Below are positions 34,548 to 44,383 of a DNA stretch of 64,000 bases, in pieces; position 1 is the first letter of the stretch, and each line of letters opens with the position of its first letter. Below the pieces are notes generated by a model. That model was not told the DNA's origin, did not search any database, and worked only from the letters and a program-made list of their open reading frames with translations. This stretch comes from Hyphomicrobiales bacterium (GTDB lineage: Bacteria; Pseudomonadota; Alphaproteobacteria; Rhizobiales; Beijerinckiaceae), in NCBI GenBank assembly GCA_028868735.1, contig JAGWTW010000002.1, positions 1 to 64,000 on the forward strand, read 5' to 3'. Made by a program: the position numbers and the translations under genes.

Positions 34548-35426
34548 ATGGATAGGAAAGTCGGGATCGTCGGACTGGGCATCATGGGCGGCGTGATCGC
34601 GCGCAATCTGGTCGAGCGCGGCTGGCGCGTCATCGGCGCCGATGTCGACGCCGGGCGCCGTGCAGCGCTCGCGGCGGCGGGCGTGACGATCGCGGACGGC
34701 GCCGCGCAGGTCGCGCAGGCCGCGCCGATCGTTCTGACGAGCCTGCCGGGGCCGGGGCCTTTGCGCGCGGTCGCGGCCGAGATCGCAGGCTCCGGCGCGC
34801 CGGCCCGCATCGTCGCCGAATTGTCCACGCTCGCGCTTTCGGACAAGCTCGCCTTCGCAGAGACGCTGCGCGCGGGCGGGCACGAGCCGCTCGACTGTCC
34901 CCTGAGCGGCACCGGCGCGCAGGCGGTCGACCGCGATCTCGTCGTCTATGCGAGCGGCGCGCGCGCGGCGGCCGAGTCTTGCGCGCAGCTGTTTGCCGAC
35001 TTCGCCAAGAAGTCGGCCTTTCTCGGCGCCTTCGGCAACGGCAGCCGCATGAAGTTCGTCGCCAATCTGCTGGTCGCGATCCACAATGTCGCAACCGCCG
35101 AGGCGATGACGCTCGCGATCAAATCCGGGCTCGATCCGAGAGACGTGATCGATGTCGTGGCGCCGGGCGCCGGCGGCTCGCGCATGTTCGACATGCGCGC
35201 GCCGATGATGGCGCGCGACGAATACGAGCCCGCGACCATGCGCGTGTCGACCTGGGCGAAGGACATGGCGATCATCACGCAATTCGCCGAAAGCCTCGGC
35301 GTCGCCACGCCCTGCTTCGACGCGACGCAGTCGATCTACGACGAGGCGTTGCGCGCGGGGCTCGGGGATATGGATACGGCGGCGGTCTGCCGGGTCATCG
35401 AGGCGCGCTCGGGCGGGCGGGGGTGA
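34548..35426 (+). CDS. NAD(P)-dependent beta-hydroxyacid dehydrogenase family protein
   Basis: A 292-residue protein of the 3-hydroxyisobutyrate/6-phosphogluconate dehydrogenase fold. The N-terminal motif GLGIMGGVIARNL binds the nucleotide; the substrate motif reads DCPLSGTGAQA, and the catalytic Lys lies in GNGSRMKFVANLLVAIHN. It oxidises or reduces a beta-hydroxy acid. A second member of the family is encoded at 49372, so the pathway may contain two such steps. It is expressed from the divergent promoter with palindrome copy 2. Confidence 0.85.
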   Translation: MDRKVGIVGLGIMGGVIARNLVERGWRVIGADVDAGRRAALAAAGVTIADGAAQVAQAAPIVLTSLPGPGPLRAVAAEIAGSGAPARIVAELSTLALSDKLAFAETLRAGGHEPLDCPLSGTGAQAVDRDLVVYASGARAAAESCAQLFADFAKKSAFLGAFGNGSRMKFVANLLVAIHNVATAEAMTLAIKSGLDPRDVIDVVAPGAGGSRMFDMRAPMMARDEYEPATMRVSTWAKDMAIITQFAESLGVATPCFDATQSIYDEALRAGLGDMDTAAVCRVIEARSGGRG

Positions 35427-35484
35427 AGGAGATAAGTCGCAGAAAATTCCAGCTCGATACCGTCCAGTTTGGCGCGGGCAGACT

Positions 35485-36804
35485 CTATCGCGTCAGACGC
35501 AAGCCGGAATTGGCGGGGATGAGGCGCGTCATCGCAGTCACAATGTCCGCAGACGTTTCCGCGTGAAGATACTGGTTGGGCGATGACGCGCATTGGGACA
35601 TTGCGTCGGGCACCTGCGTCGGCAACAGTGTGTTCCTGATGAAATCGAGGCGCGTATTGTACCAACTGTCGACCGGTCTTGGAATGATGTAGGCGACCTC
35701 CAGTGTGAAGACGTTATAGCCTTTGTCCTTGACGCTTTGACAATTTGCGGGATTGAGCGTCTGGAAATGAAAGCCTGAGCCATCCAGCACGCTAACTGGA
35801 TTGACGACGAAATTGGGATCGGCGACCCACGAGTTGCTCCCTCCGCTTTGATAGATGATGGTTTCATCCTCGATGGCGTCTGTCGCGAGGATCAACACGC
35901 CCGAAGGGCTTGTTGCAGCGACCCCGCTTCCAGCGGTTTGAAGCTGACTTGCAAGCTGCTGCAACGAATATCCGATGTTTGTGCCTCCCTGTGCGTTCGC
36001 CTGCGCCAGATCGAGCGCGTTGACCGCATTGATCGCGCCGGGGATGTCCGCGGACAACGGGAAGGTGGTCGTCAAGGTGTTGCCGAGCGAGTAGACCGCA
36101 ACGCGCGTCGTCCCGTCCGTCGGGAGACTGGCGAGCGCTTTCGTAAGCGCCTGCTTGACGACATCGAGACGGAGCGTCACGCCGATCGACCGGGCGACGG
36201 CCAAATCATCTGGATGGCTTGCGCCGCCATTATAATGACAGGCCACCTGGCAACCCGTCTGGTTGTACAATGCTGTCTGGTCAGCGACGGTCGCGCCGAT
36301 CCCCATCGAGTTCGAAGTGTCGACGACGAGGTGAATGTCTGTGAATTTTTTTGTTGAAACCGATGCGCTGCTGGTTGCGGCGATGTTGATCTGTTTGATC
36401 CCGATCAGCTTCAAAAAGGATGTGGGCACCTGCGCGGAAATTGTCAGGGCGCCATCGATCGTCGTGGCGCCCAGGCTGAAGCTGGTCGCCTGCGAAACGA
36501 CATCCGACCTTATGCGCGAGGACAAATTCGTCTGAAACACACTCGCCGACGAGGAGGCGCTTGCTTGCTTCCACGATGCGTCGCTCGCTCCCACAGCGTT
36601 TCGCGCCGTCGTGGCGCCCGCTAGAACGCCCGCGTCAGCGGCGTTTTGAAGCACGGACTTTTCATACATTGCGGCCGTGTAGTCGATTGCGCCGCCGGCC
36701 ACGATCAGGAGCGGTACGAGCGCGAGCGCAAAGATGACGGCAACGGCGCCGCTTTCGTCGGACAAGCTTCGCGCCTTCGCTTTTTTCGATCCGCCCGCGT
36801 TCAT
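35485..36804 (-). CDS. TadG-like protein with von Willebrand factor A domain
   Basis: The 439-residue protein has one N-terminal membrane segment (GAVAVIFALALVPLLIVAGGAIDYT), typical of TadE/TadG pilus-assembly proteins, followed by a helical pseudopilin-like region (LQNAADAGVLAGATTARN). A vWA domain then carries the MIDAS motif DTSNSMG. Cysteines in GCQVACHYNGG may form a disulphide outside the membrane. No other tad pilus gene lies nearby, and its base composition is AT-richer than the flanking catabolic genes, so it looks like an independent insertion. It converges with the dehydrogenase gene. Confidence 0.8.
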   Translation of the reverse strand: MNAGGSKKAKARSLSDESGAVAVIFALALVPLLIVAGGAIDYTAAMYEKSVLQNAADAGVLAGATTARNAVGASDASWKQASASSSASVFQTNLSSRIRSDVVSQATSFSLGATTIDGALTISAQVPTSFLKLIGIKQINIAATSSASVSTKKFTDIHLVVDTSNSMGIGATVADQTALYNQTGCQVACHYNGGASHPDDLAVARSIGVTLRLDVVKQALTKALASLPTDGTTRVAVYSLGNTLTTTFPLSADIPGAINAVNALDLAQANAQGGTNIGYSLQQLASQLQTAGSGVAATSPSGVLILATDAIEDETIIYQSGGSNSWVADPNFVVNPVSVLDGSGFHFQTLNPANCQSVKDKGYNVFTLEVAYIIPRPVDSWYNTRLDFIRNTLLPTQVPDAMSQCASSPNQYLHAETSADIVTAMTRLIPANSGLRLTR

Positions 36805-37408
36805 AGCTTCGTCCCGCCGCAGAGATGCGCGCCGGTCGACGCGATCCGAGTTGCGCACTTGCAGCGAGCGCTACGCGTGGAGATTTTTCGAAGGGCGGAA
36901 TTCGACGTGGCGGTTTCGAGCGGAAGACCGATAGACAAGCGTGACCTCACTGACAAAACCTGTTCGGCCAACGGCATACCGAGCTGACGCAAGCATGCGA
37001 GACCGTGGCTGGTCACGCTACGCGGGCGGCACGGGAGCGCTATGCAGGTATTGTGCGAGCGCTGCCGCAAATTTGCGACATCGGATCAACAGACCGTCGC
37101 CGCCGACGTCGATCTATGCGCCGCGACCGCTGATCGGATTGTCGGAGTCGCCGGGAAACCCAGTATTTTCTTGTCACTTGCCAATGCGGCCTGCATGCCC
37201 GCCAATTTCCCGCCGCTTCGGGAATACGTTCAGAAATCGTCAACGACGTTTCCAATCGTCGCGCCGGAAGCAGACGAATCCTGCGACGGGGACATCGTCA
37301 ATCGCGGGCTGGAAGGCGCGGCGACGCCCTCACAGCCGGCGACGCAGGCGCCTTCGCGCCTCGCCCCGCGTCCAAAATCCAGAAATTCTTTCGATCCAGG
37401 CGCCCGCC
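36805..37408. other. 604 bases without a convincing gene
   Basis: The first part must hold the promoter of the TadG-like gene. Open frames on the plus strand are Arg- and Ser-rich with no recognisable domain. The composition is mixed, in line with a junction between the TadG-like insertion and the catabolic island. No repeats or RNA genes were identified. Confidence 0.4.
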
Positions 37409-38320
37409 TCACCCCGGCATCAACGCGCTCACCCGCAGCGCCTCGCGAGTCAGAAGGTCGGCGAACAGCTTCGCCGCCGGCTTCAGCACGCTGCGCGAGG
37501 GTTCGATCAGCACGAAATCGCTGCGCAGCGGCGGGTCGTCGAGCGGGCGGATTTCGAAGCGCGCGCCGTCGCGGTCGGGCGCGGCGAGCACGGCGGGCAG
37601 GATCGCCACCCAGTCGCTGCCGGCGACGAATTCGAGCGTGCCGATCATCGCGTCGAGCGCGAGGCGCCGGCGCACGTCGACGCCGTTCGAGGCCAGATAA
37701 GTCTCGATGCTCTGGCGGCGCGTGTTGAGCGGACCGGGCAGCACGATGTCGATCGGCCCGTAGTCCGCGAGCTTCACGGGCGCGAGATGTTTTCCGGTGC
37801 GGCCGGCGCGCGCGACCAGCATTTCCCTGTTGGTCGCGATCCTTCGCGCATGCAATCCAGATGAGACCGCGAAGGACGGCACGATGGCGAAATCGAGTTC
37901 GCCCGCGCGCACCTTGTCGGTCAGAACGCCGGAATAGGCCTCGAGGATCGTGACCTCTACGCCGCCGGAACTTTCGAGAAAGGCGGCGAGCGCCGGCGCG
38001 AGGATCGCGCGCGTGAAAGTGGGCATGAGGCCGACGCGCACGGAGCCGCCCATGCGCTCGATCGCCGCGAGGCCCGCGCCGGCAGCGTCCAGCCGGCGCA
38101 GCGCCGCCACGCATTCCTCGTAATAGCGCAGGCCCGCCGCGGTGGCCGCCATGCGCCGTCCGTCGCGGTCGAGCAGGCGCACGCCGAGCTGCGTCTCCAG
38201 CGCCTTCATGTGCTGGGAGACGCCCGATTGCGTCGCGCCCTCGCGCACGGCGGCGGCGGTGAACGAGCCTTCCTCGACGACGGCGACGAAGGCGCGGAGC
38301 TGGCGAAGCGACGGACGCAT
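37409..38320 (-). CDS. LysR-family transcriptional regulator
   Basis: The 303-residue protein has the N-terminal winged helix of LysR regulators (LRQLRAFVAVVEEGSFTAAA...SGVSQHMKALETQLGVRLLDRDGRR) and a C-terminal effector domain starting near residue 92 (GSVRVGLMPTFTRAIL). I chose the ATG at 38320 over the TTG just before it because AGGA is well spaced. It is divergent from the operon at 38421 and should activate it in response to a pathway compound. A shared palindrome lies between them, so a second regulator acts on the same promoter. Confidence 0.9.
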   Translation of the reverse strand: MRPSLRQLRAFVAVVEEGSFTAAAVREGATQSGVSQHMKALETQLGVRLLDRDGRRMAATAAGLRYYEECVAALRRLDAAGAGLAAIERMGGSVRVGLMPTFTRAILAPALAAFLESSGGVEVTILEAYSGVLTDKVRAGELDFAIVPSFAVSSGLHARRIATNREMLVARAGRTGKHLAPVKLADYGPIDIVLPGPLNTRRQSIETYLASNGVDVRRRLALDAMIGTLEFVAGSDWVAILPAVLAAPDRDGARFEIRPLDDPPLRSDFVLIEPSRSVLKPAAKLFADLLTREALRVSALMPG

Positions 38321-38363
38321 CAATTTTCCTGATGGCAGGAAGCAGGAATTATCATTTTTCTAT

Positions 38364-38377
38364 TTATCGGTCGATAA
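38364..38377. promoter_or_regulatory. Shared palindrome, copy 3, between lysR and the luciferase-like operon
   Basis: TTATCGGTCGATAA: both half-sites are exact around GT. TAATAT (38375-38380), a possible -10 box for the plus-strand operon, overlaps the right half, so a bound repressor would cover the promoter. Confidence 0.7.
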
Positions 38378-38420
38378 TATATTTGCGGCGCCCCCCGCCA
38401 GAGGGACTGGAGGAAGCCCA

Positions 38421-39524
38421 ATGGATCTCGGCTTTTTCACCATGCCGATTCACCCGCTGGACAAGGACTGGCGGCAGACCCTGCGCGAGGACCGCGAGGC
38501 TTTCATCCTGGCCGACGAACTCGGCTTCGTCGAAGGGCTGAGCGGCGAGCATGTGACCGACAAGGCAGAGAACATCACCTCCTGCATCACGTTTCTGGCG
38601 TGGATCGCGGCGGCGACGAAATCGATCAGGCTCGGCACCGGCACGGTCAACCTGCCCAATACGCATCCCGCGACCGCCGCTTCGCAGATCGCCATGCTCG
38701 ACCACATGCTGGACGGGCGCTTCGTGTTCGGCATCAGCCCCGGCGGTCTCCTGTCCGACGCCGAGCTCTACGGAAATCTCGACGCCAACCGCAACGAGAT
38801 GTTCCTCGAATGCATCAACCAGATCCTTGCGATCTGGAGCGGCGAGCCGCCTTACGACATCAAGGGCAAATACTGGTCGATCTCGACCGCCCGCACGATG
38901 ATGAAGGACATCGGACAGGGCTATCTGCCGCGCCCGCTCCAGCGCCCGCATCCGCCGATCGTCGTCACCGCCGTCGCGCCCTTTTCGCAGGGCGTGACGG
39001 AAGCGGCCGCGCGCGGGTGGGAGCCGATCTCGGCGAACTTCCTGATGCCGGCCTGGGTCAAGAGCCATTGGCCGAAATATGTCGAGGGGTGTTCACGCGC
39101 CGGCCGGCCGGCGGACCCATCGAACTGGCGCGTCGCGAAAAGCATTTTCGTGTGCGAGGATTCCGCGAAAGCGAAAGCCTATGCGACCGATCCGAACGGG
39201 CCCTATGTCGCCTATTACCGCTCGCTCTACACCAAGCTGAAGAAGAACGGCCGCATCGAACTTTTCAAGACGCATCGCGACCAGCCGGAGCACGAAGTGA
39301 CGCTCGAACAGGTCTGCGACAAGCTCGTCATCTACGGCACGCCGGACAAGGTCGCCGACGACATCCTCGCCTTCCGCGAGACGGTCGGCGATTTCGGCAC
39401 GCTGCTCTATGCGGGCAAGGACTGGGTCGATCGCGATCTCGGGCGCGATTCGATGATCCTCCTCGCCGAGAAGGTGCTGCCGAAGGTGAATGCGGCGACG
39501 CGCAAGGCGGCGGCGGCGGAATAG
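38421..39524 (+). CDS. LLM-class flavin-dependent monooxygenase (luciferase-like)
   Basis: The 367-residue TIM-barrel flavoenzyme has features of bacterial luciferase-like monooxygenases: MDLGFFTMPIHPL at the start, LGTGTVNLPNTHPATAASQIAMLDHMLDGRFVFGISPGG in the middle, and a C-terminal region with CDKLVIYGTPDKVADDI. It needs reduced flavin from a separate reductase; a flavin reductase is encoded at 53031 in the same island. It is the first gene of the long plus-strand operon. GGAGGA precedes the ATG. Confidence 0.85.
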   Translation: MDLGFFTMPIHPLDKDWRQTLREDREAFILADELGFVEGLSGEHVTDKAENITSCITFLAWIAAATKSIRLGTGTVNLPNTHPATAASQIAMLDHMLDGRFVFGISPGGLLSDAELYGNLDANRNEMFLECINQILAIWSGEPPYDIKGKYWSISTARTMMKDIGQGYLPRPLQRPHPPIVVTAVAPFSQGVTEAAARGWEPISANFLMPAWVKSHWPKYVEGCSRAGRPADPSNWRVAKSIFVCEDSAKAKAYATDPNGPYVAYYRSLYTKLKKNGRIELFKTHRDQPEHEVTLEQVCDKLVIYGTPDKVADDILAFRETVGDFGTLLYAGKDWVDRDLGRDSMILLAEKVLPKVNAATRKAAAAE

Positions 39525-40406
39525 ATGGCGCTCAGCGACCGCATTCCCTACCAGGCGATTGTCGATCGCCCGCGGCTCGAGCTGCCGGGCGGCGCGCGGC
39601 TCGCAGTCTGGGTGATCGTCAATGTCGAGGAATGGCGGATCGAGAACGCCATGCCGCGCACGGTGCTGCCGCCGCCGATGGGCCAGCCGCTGCTGCCCGA
39701 CGTTCCGAACTGGTCCTGGCACGAATACGGCGCGCGCGTCGGCTTCTGGCGCCAGCACGAAGCGCTCGCGCGCAGATCCATTCCCGGCACGCTCGCCATC
39801 AACGGCCATGCCTGCAAGACCTATCCGCGCATCGCCGCTGCAGCGCGCGAGTCGCGCTGGGAGTTCATGGGCCACGGCTGGCTGCAGGGACCGATGCATC
39901 GCGTAGCCGACCAGAACGAGGCGATCCGCAGGACATGCGACGAGATCGCGGCCTTCGCCGGCGCGCCGCCGCGCTCCTGGGAGAGCCCCGGCCTCACCGA
40001 GACCGACGAAACGCTCGATCTCCTGCGCGCCAATGGAATCGAATACGTCGCGGACTGGGTGATCGACGACCTGCCGCAGACGATCGAAACGCCGCACGGG
40101 CCGATCACGACCGTCCCCTATACGGTCGAGACGAACGACATCGTCGTCTTCGCGCTACAGCATCAGGCCTCGGACGCTTTCCTGAAGCGCGGGATCGACC
40201 AGTTCGACCGGCTCTACGCCGAGAGCGCGACGAACGCGCGGGTGATGGCGATCTCGATCCATCCCTACATCACCGGCGTTCCGCATCGCATCCGCTATCT
40301 CGAGGAATTGCTCGACTACATCCGCGGCCATGCGGGGGTCGCCTTCATGACGGCGAGCGAGATCGGCGACTGGTACGCGGCCGAGACGAAACGTATCGGC
40401 GGGTGA
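39525..40406 (+). CDS. Polysaccharide-deacetylase-family hydrolase (PuuE-like)
   Basis: The 293-residue protein is of the NodB/polysaccharide-deacetylase fold in its cytoplasmic, PuuE-like form: AVWVIVNVEEW, the segment LAINGHACKTYP, WEFMGHGWLQGP with a metal His, ESPGLTETDETLDLL, and ISIHPYITGVPHR. No signal peptide is present, so action on a soluble amide or imide inside the cell is likelier than on chitin. Related enzymes cleave allantoin-type and formyl groups. Its ATG lies directly after the stop of the monooxygenase gene. Confidence 0.8.
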   Translation: MALSDRIPYQAIVDRPRLELPGGARLAVWVIVNVEEWRIENAMPRTVLPPPMGQPLLPDVPNWSWHEYGARVGFWRQHEALARRSIPGTLAINGHACKTYPRIAAAARESRWEFMGHGWLQGPMHRVADQNEAIRRTCDEIAAFAGAPPRSWESPGLTETDETLDLLRANGIEYVADWVIDDLPQTIETPHGPITTVPYTVETNDIVVFALQHQASDAFLKRGIDQFDRLYAESATNARVMAISIHPYITGVPHRIRYLEELLDYIRGHAGVAFMTASEIGDWYAAETKRIGG

Positions 40407-40422
40407 AAGGAAGGCGTTCTGC

Positions 40423-42162
40423 ATGGGTTTCACCAGTGTCCAGGACGGCATGACGATCGATTGGGACGTCGAGATTCCGATGGACGACGGCGTCGTTCTG
40501 CGCGCCGACGTGTTTCGTCCGGTTTCCGGCGAACCTTGTCCCGTGCTGCTCACCTATGGCCCCTATGCCAAGGGCCTCGCCTTTCAGGAAGGCTACCCGA
40601 GCGCGTGGACGAAGATGATCGCCGATCATCCCGACGTCGCCTACGGTTCGACCAACAAGCATCAGAACTGGGAAGTGGTCGATCCGGAGAAGTGGGTGCC
40701 CGACGGCTATGTCTGCGTGCGCGTCGACTCGCGCGGCACGGGCCGTTCGCCCGGCTTCGTCGATCATTTCTCGCCGCGCGAAACGCGCGACTTCCACGAT
40801 TGCATCGAATGGGCGGCGCGCCAGCCGTGGTCCAACGGCAAGGTCGGGCTGTCGGGCATATCCTATTACGGCATCAACCAATGGCATGTCGCCTCGCTGC
40901 AGCCGCCGCATCTCGCCGCCATGTGCATCTGGGAAGGCGCGGCCGACTGGTACCGCGACATGACGCATCACGGCGGCATCCTCTCGACCTTCTGGGCGAA
41001 CTGGTACGACATGCAGGTCAAGACCGTGCAATACGGCCTCGGCGAACGCGGGCCGCGCAGCGCGGTCTCAGGTCTGCTCGTCTGCGGCGACGAGACCCTT
41101 TCGGACGACGCGCTCGCGCGCAACCGCTGTTCGTTCGGCGACGAGATTCTCGCCCATCCGCTCGACGACGACTACCATCGCGCGCGCGCCCCCCAATGGG
41201 ACAAGGTGACGGTTCCCTTTCTCTCGGCGGCGAACTGGGGCGGCCAGGGCCTGCATCCCCGCGGCAATTTCGAGGGGTTCACGCGCGCCGCCTCGCAGGA
41301 AAAATGGCTGGAGGCGCACGGGCTGGAGCACTGGACGCATTTCTACACGGATTATGGGCGCGCGCTGCAGAAGGCCTTTTTCGATTGCTATCTGAAAGGC
41401 GAGGACAATGGCTGGCGCGCACGCAAACGCGTGCTGTTGCAGGTGCGCCACGTCGACAGGTTCGAGGAGCGCGCGGAAGCCGAATGGCCGCTCGCGCGCA
41501 CACGCTGGACGAAATTTTACCTCGACGCCGAGCGCCAGACGCTGTCGACAGAACCGCCGAAACAACCGGCGCGCATTTCCTTCGACGCGCCAGGCGACGG
41601 CCTCACGTTCGTTTCGGCGCCGCTCGCGCAGGAAACGGAAATCACCGGCCCGCTCGCCGCTGGCCTGCGCGTGTCCTCATCGACCGCGGACGCCGACATC
41701 TTTCTGGTTTTCCGCGTCTTCACCGCGGACTTGCGCGAAATCACCTTCGCCGGCGCGATCGATCCGCATACGCCGGTCGCGCAGGGCTGGCTGCGCGCAT
41801 CGCACCGCAAGCTCGACGACACGCTATCGAAGCCGTGGCGTCCCTATCACGCGCATGACGAGAAGCAGCCGCTAACGCCGGGCGTCCCCGTCGATCTGCA
41901 AATCGAGATCTGGCCGACCTCCATCGTCGTTCCCGCGGGATGCCGGATCGCGCTTTCTGTGCGCGGGCGCGATTACGAATGGCAGAAATCGACGGGGCTG
42001 CGCCTCTCGAATTTCAAGAACGAGCTAACGGGCTGCGGGCCGTTCCTGCATAATGATCCGCGCGACCGGCCGTCCTCTATCTTCGGCGGCGCGACGACGC
42101 TGCATCTCGACGCCGACGGCGCGAACTATCTGCTTTTGCCGATCGCGCCCAAGGGCGCGTGA
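40423..42162 (+). CDS. CocE/NonD-family hydrolase
   Basis: The 579-residue alpha/beta hydrolase has the CocE layout: catalytic domain with RVDSRGTGRSPG and the nucleophile motif GLSGISYYG (Ser near residue 145), a helical cap, the likely catalytic His in HGLEHW, and the C-terminal jelly-roll (X-Pro dipeptidyl-peptidase C-terminal-like) domain ending in GGATTLHLDADGANYLLLPIAP. The family includes cocaine esterase and amide/ester hydrolases. In this operon it may split an ester or amide side chain from the substrate before ring oxidation. Confidence 0.85.
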   Translation: MGFTSVQDGMTIDWDVEIPMDDGVVLRADVFRPVSGEPCPVLLTYGPYAKGLAFQEGYPSAWTKMIADHPDVAYGSTNKHQNWEVVDPEKWVPDGYVCVRVDSRGTGRSPGFVDHFSPRETRDFHDCIEWAARQPWSNGKVGLSGISYYGINQWHVASLQPPHLAAMCIWEGAADWYRDMTHHGGILSTFWANWYDMQVKTVQYGLGERGPRSAVSGLLVCGDETLSDDALARNRCSFGDEILAHPLDDDYHRARAPQWDKVTVPFLSAANWGGQGLHPRGNFEGFTRAASQEKWLEAHGLEHWTHFYTDYGRALQKAFFDCYLKGEDNGWRARKRVLLQVRHVDRFEERAEAEWPLARTRWTKFYLDAERQTLSTEPPKQPARISFDAPGDGLTFVSAPLAQETEITGPLAAGLRVSSSTADADIFLVFRVFTADLREITFAGAIDPHTPVAQGWLRASHRKLDDTLSKPWRPYHAHDEKQPLTPGVPVDLQIEIWPTSIVVPAGCRIALSVRGRDYEWQKSTGLRLSNFKNELTGCGPFLHNDPRDRPSSIFGGATTLHLDADGANYLLLPIAPKGA

Positions 42163-42214
42163 GCGTGAACAAGAAAAGAGCGCGCTACGCGCCGCAAGCG
42201 ACAGGGAGGAAGCG

Positions 42215-43462
42215 ATGAAGATGAACAGACGCGATCTCGTGCAGGGCGTAGCGGCGTCCGCGATCGGCGCGCTCGCGCCGGCGGCCGCACGGGCGGAAGA
42301 CGGCGGACCGATCCGGATCGGTCTTCTGACCGTGAAGACCGGTCCGCTCGCCTCGGGCGGAATCGACATGGAGCGCGCGCTCCAGATGTTCCTCAAGGAG
42401 CGCGGCGATCAGCTCGCCGGCCGCAAGATCGATCTGATCGTCGCCGACACCGGCGGCGTGCCAGCGACCGCGCGCACGAAGACGCAGGAGCTTGTCGAAC
42501 GCAACAATGTGCATTGCCTGATCGGTCCGCTCGCGGCGTTCGAGGCGCTCGCGATCGACGACTACATCCGCCAGGCGCAGGTTCCGACCTTGTCCGTCGC
42601 CGCGGCCGAAGACATGACGCAGCGCCATCCCAACCCCTGGTTCGTGCGCGCGACCTCCACGTCTGCGCAATGCGCGCATCCCATGGCCGACTATTGCGCC
42701 AGGGAGCTGAAATACAAGCGCATGATCACCATCGCCGACGACATCGCCTACGGCCACGAAATGTGCGCCGGCTTCCAGCGCGTGTTCGAGGAAAACGGCG
42801 GCAAGATCATCCAGAAGCTTTTCCCGCCGCTGACCGCGCCCGACTACGGCGCGTTCGTTGCAGACTTGAAGACCGATGCGGACGCGATATTCCTGGGCTT
42901 CGCCGGCTCCAATGGATTCAGGTTCCTGCGCCAGTTCGTCGAATACGGACTGAAGGACAAGATCCAGCCCGTGGGCGGCATGACGGCGCTCGACGAATCC
43001 GTTCTGCGCAACATGGGGGACGAAGCGCTCGGAATCGTGACCTCCTGCTGGTATTCGGCGGAACTCCAGAATCCGATCAACCAGAAATTCGCGCCCGCCT
43101 TCCGCAAGCAGTTCGGGTACGATCCGGGCTTCTATGCGGCGGCCACCTATGTCGAAGGCGCCGTGCTCGAAGCCGCGCTCAAGACGATCGGCGGCAAGGC
43201 CGAAGACAAGCCCGCCTTCATGAAGGCGCTCCGCGACGTCAAGGTCGACACGGCGCGCGGCCCGGTCAGTTTCGACGCCTACGGCAACGTCGTCGGCAAT
43301 GTCTACATCCGCAAGGTCGAGCGCAAGGACGGGCGCCTCGTGAACTCGATCATCAAGACCTATCCCGACGTGAGCCAGTTCTGGACCTACGATCCAAAAC
43401 AATTCCTGGCGAACCCCGTCTACTCCCGCACCTGGCCGCCGGCCGGCAATCTGGAGAAGTAG
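42215..43462 (+). CDS. Branched-chain-amino-acid-type ABC transporter substrate-binding protein
   Basis: The 415-residue protein carries a twin-arginine signal (NRRDLVQGVAASAIGALAPAAARA) and a type I periplasmic-binding fold starting PIRIGLLTVKTGPLASGG. The ATG at 42215 has AGGGAGGA upstream. It belongs to the second Liv transporter of the window, encoded immediately downstream, and lies after the luciferase-like and hydrolase genes, so the ligand is probably the substrate of those enzymes. Confidence 0.85.
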   Translation: MKMNRRDLVQGVAASAIGALAPAAARAEDGGPIRIGLLTVKTGPLASGGIDMERALQMFLKERGDQLAGRKIDLIVADTGGVPATARTKTQELVERNNVHCLIGPLAAFEALAIDDYIRQAQVPTLSVAAAEDMTQRHPNPWFVRATSTSAQCAHPMADYCARELKYKRMITIADDIAYGHEMCAGFQRVFEENGGKIIQKLFPPLTAPDYGAFVADLKTDADAIFLGFAGSNGFRFLRQFVEYGLKDKIQPVGGMTALDESVLRNMGDEALGIVTSCWYSAELQNPINQKFAPAFRKQFGYDPGFYAAATYVEGAVLEAALKTIGGKAEDKPAFMKALRDVKVDTARGPVSFDAYGNVVGNVYIRKVERKDGRLVNSIIKTYPDVSQFWTYDPKQFLANPVYSRTWPPAGNLEK

Positions 43463-43513
43463 CCGAAACGACAAACGCGCGACGCGCAGGCGTCGCGCAC
43501 ATCCTGCGCGCCT

Positions 43514-44383
43514 ATGCAATTCTGGATCATCCAGTTTCTCAACAGCCTCGCCCTCGGCGGGCTCCTGTTTCTCCTGTCGTCGGGCTTCTCCCTGATCTTC
43601 GGGTTGATGCGGCTCGCCAATCTCACGCACGGCGCCTTCTTCATGGTCGGCGCCTATATCGGCGCGAGCCTTCTGCGCCAGCGCGTCGTCGGCATGGATC
43701 TCTGGCTCGCCGCGCTCCTCGCCGGGATCGCGCTCGCCGCGCTCGGCGGGCTGCTCGAACGGCTGGTGCTGCGGCGGCTCGCCGGCAATTCGCTCGGGCA
43801 GGTGCTCGTCACGCTCGGCGTCGCCTTCATCCTGTCCGACGCCTGCCTGCTCGTATGGGGCGGCGATCCCATACCCGTGCCGACGCCGCGTGCGCTCGCG
43901 CGGCCGATCTTCTTCGCCGGTCTCGCCTTCCCGACCTATCGGCTTGTCGTGATCGTCGTCTCCGTCGTCGTCGCCGTCGGGCTCCACGCGCTGCTCGAGC
44001 GCACACGCATCGGCGCGATGATCCGCGCCGGAGTCGACGACATGCCGATCGCGCGCGCGGTCGGCATCCGCGTCTCGCGTCTCTTTACCGCCGTGTTCTG
44101 CCTCGGCGCCGGTCTCGCGGGCGCCGCCGGCGTGCTCGGCGGCCCGATCTTTTCGGCTTATCCAGGTCTCGACGCCGACATGCTGCCGCTCGCGCTGATC
44201 GTCGTGATTTTGGGCGGCGTCGGCAGCCTCGCAGGCGCCTTCGTCGGCAGTTTCATCATCGGCGCCATTTACACCTTCGGCTCGACGCTGTTTCCAGATC
44301 TCGCCTATTTCATTCTGTTTCTGCCGATGATCGTGGTCATCGCGTACCGGCCCGAGGGCCTGTTCGGACGGATCGCCGCGTGA
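43514..44383 (+). CDS. livH: ABC transporter permease, LivH type
   Basis: A 289-residue integral membrane permease with LivH sequence stretches (LLSSGFSLIFGLMRLANLTHGAFFMVGAYIGA; LGGVGSLAGAFVGSFIIGA). It is the first permease of the second Liv system and overlaps the livM start by GTGA. Confidence 0.85.
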   Translation: MQFWIIQFLNSLALGGLLFLLSSGFSLIFGLMRLANLTHGAFFMVGAYIGASLLRQRVVGMDLWLAALLAGIALAALGGLLERLVLRRLAGNSLGQVLVTLGVAFILSDACLLVWGGDPIPVPTPRALARPIFFAGLAFPTYRLVVIVVSVVVAVGLHALLERTRIGAMIRAGVDDMPIARAVGIRVSRLFTAVFCLGAGLAGAAGVLGGPIFSAYPGLDADMLPLALIVVILGGVGSLAGAFVGSFIIGAIYTFGSTLFPDLAYFILFLPMIVVIAYRPEGLFGRIAA

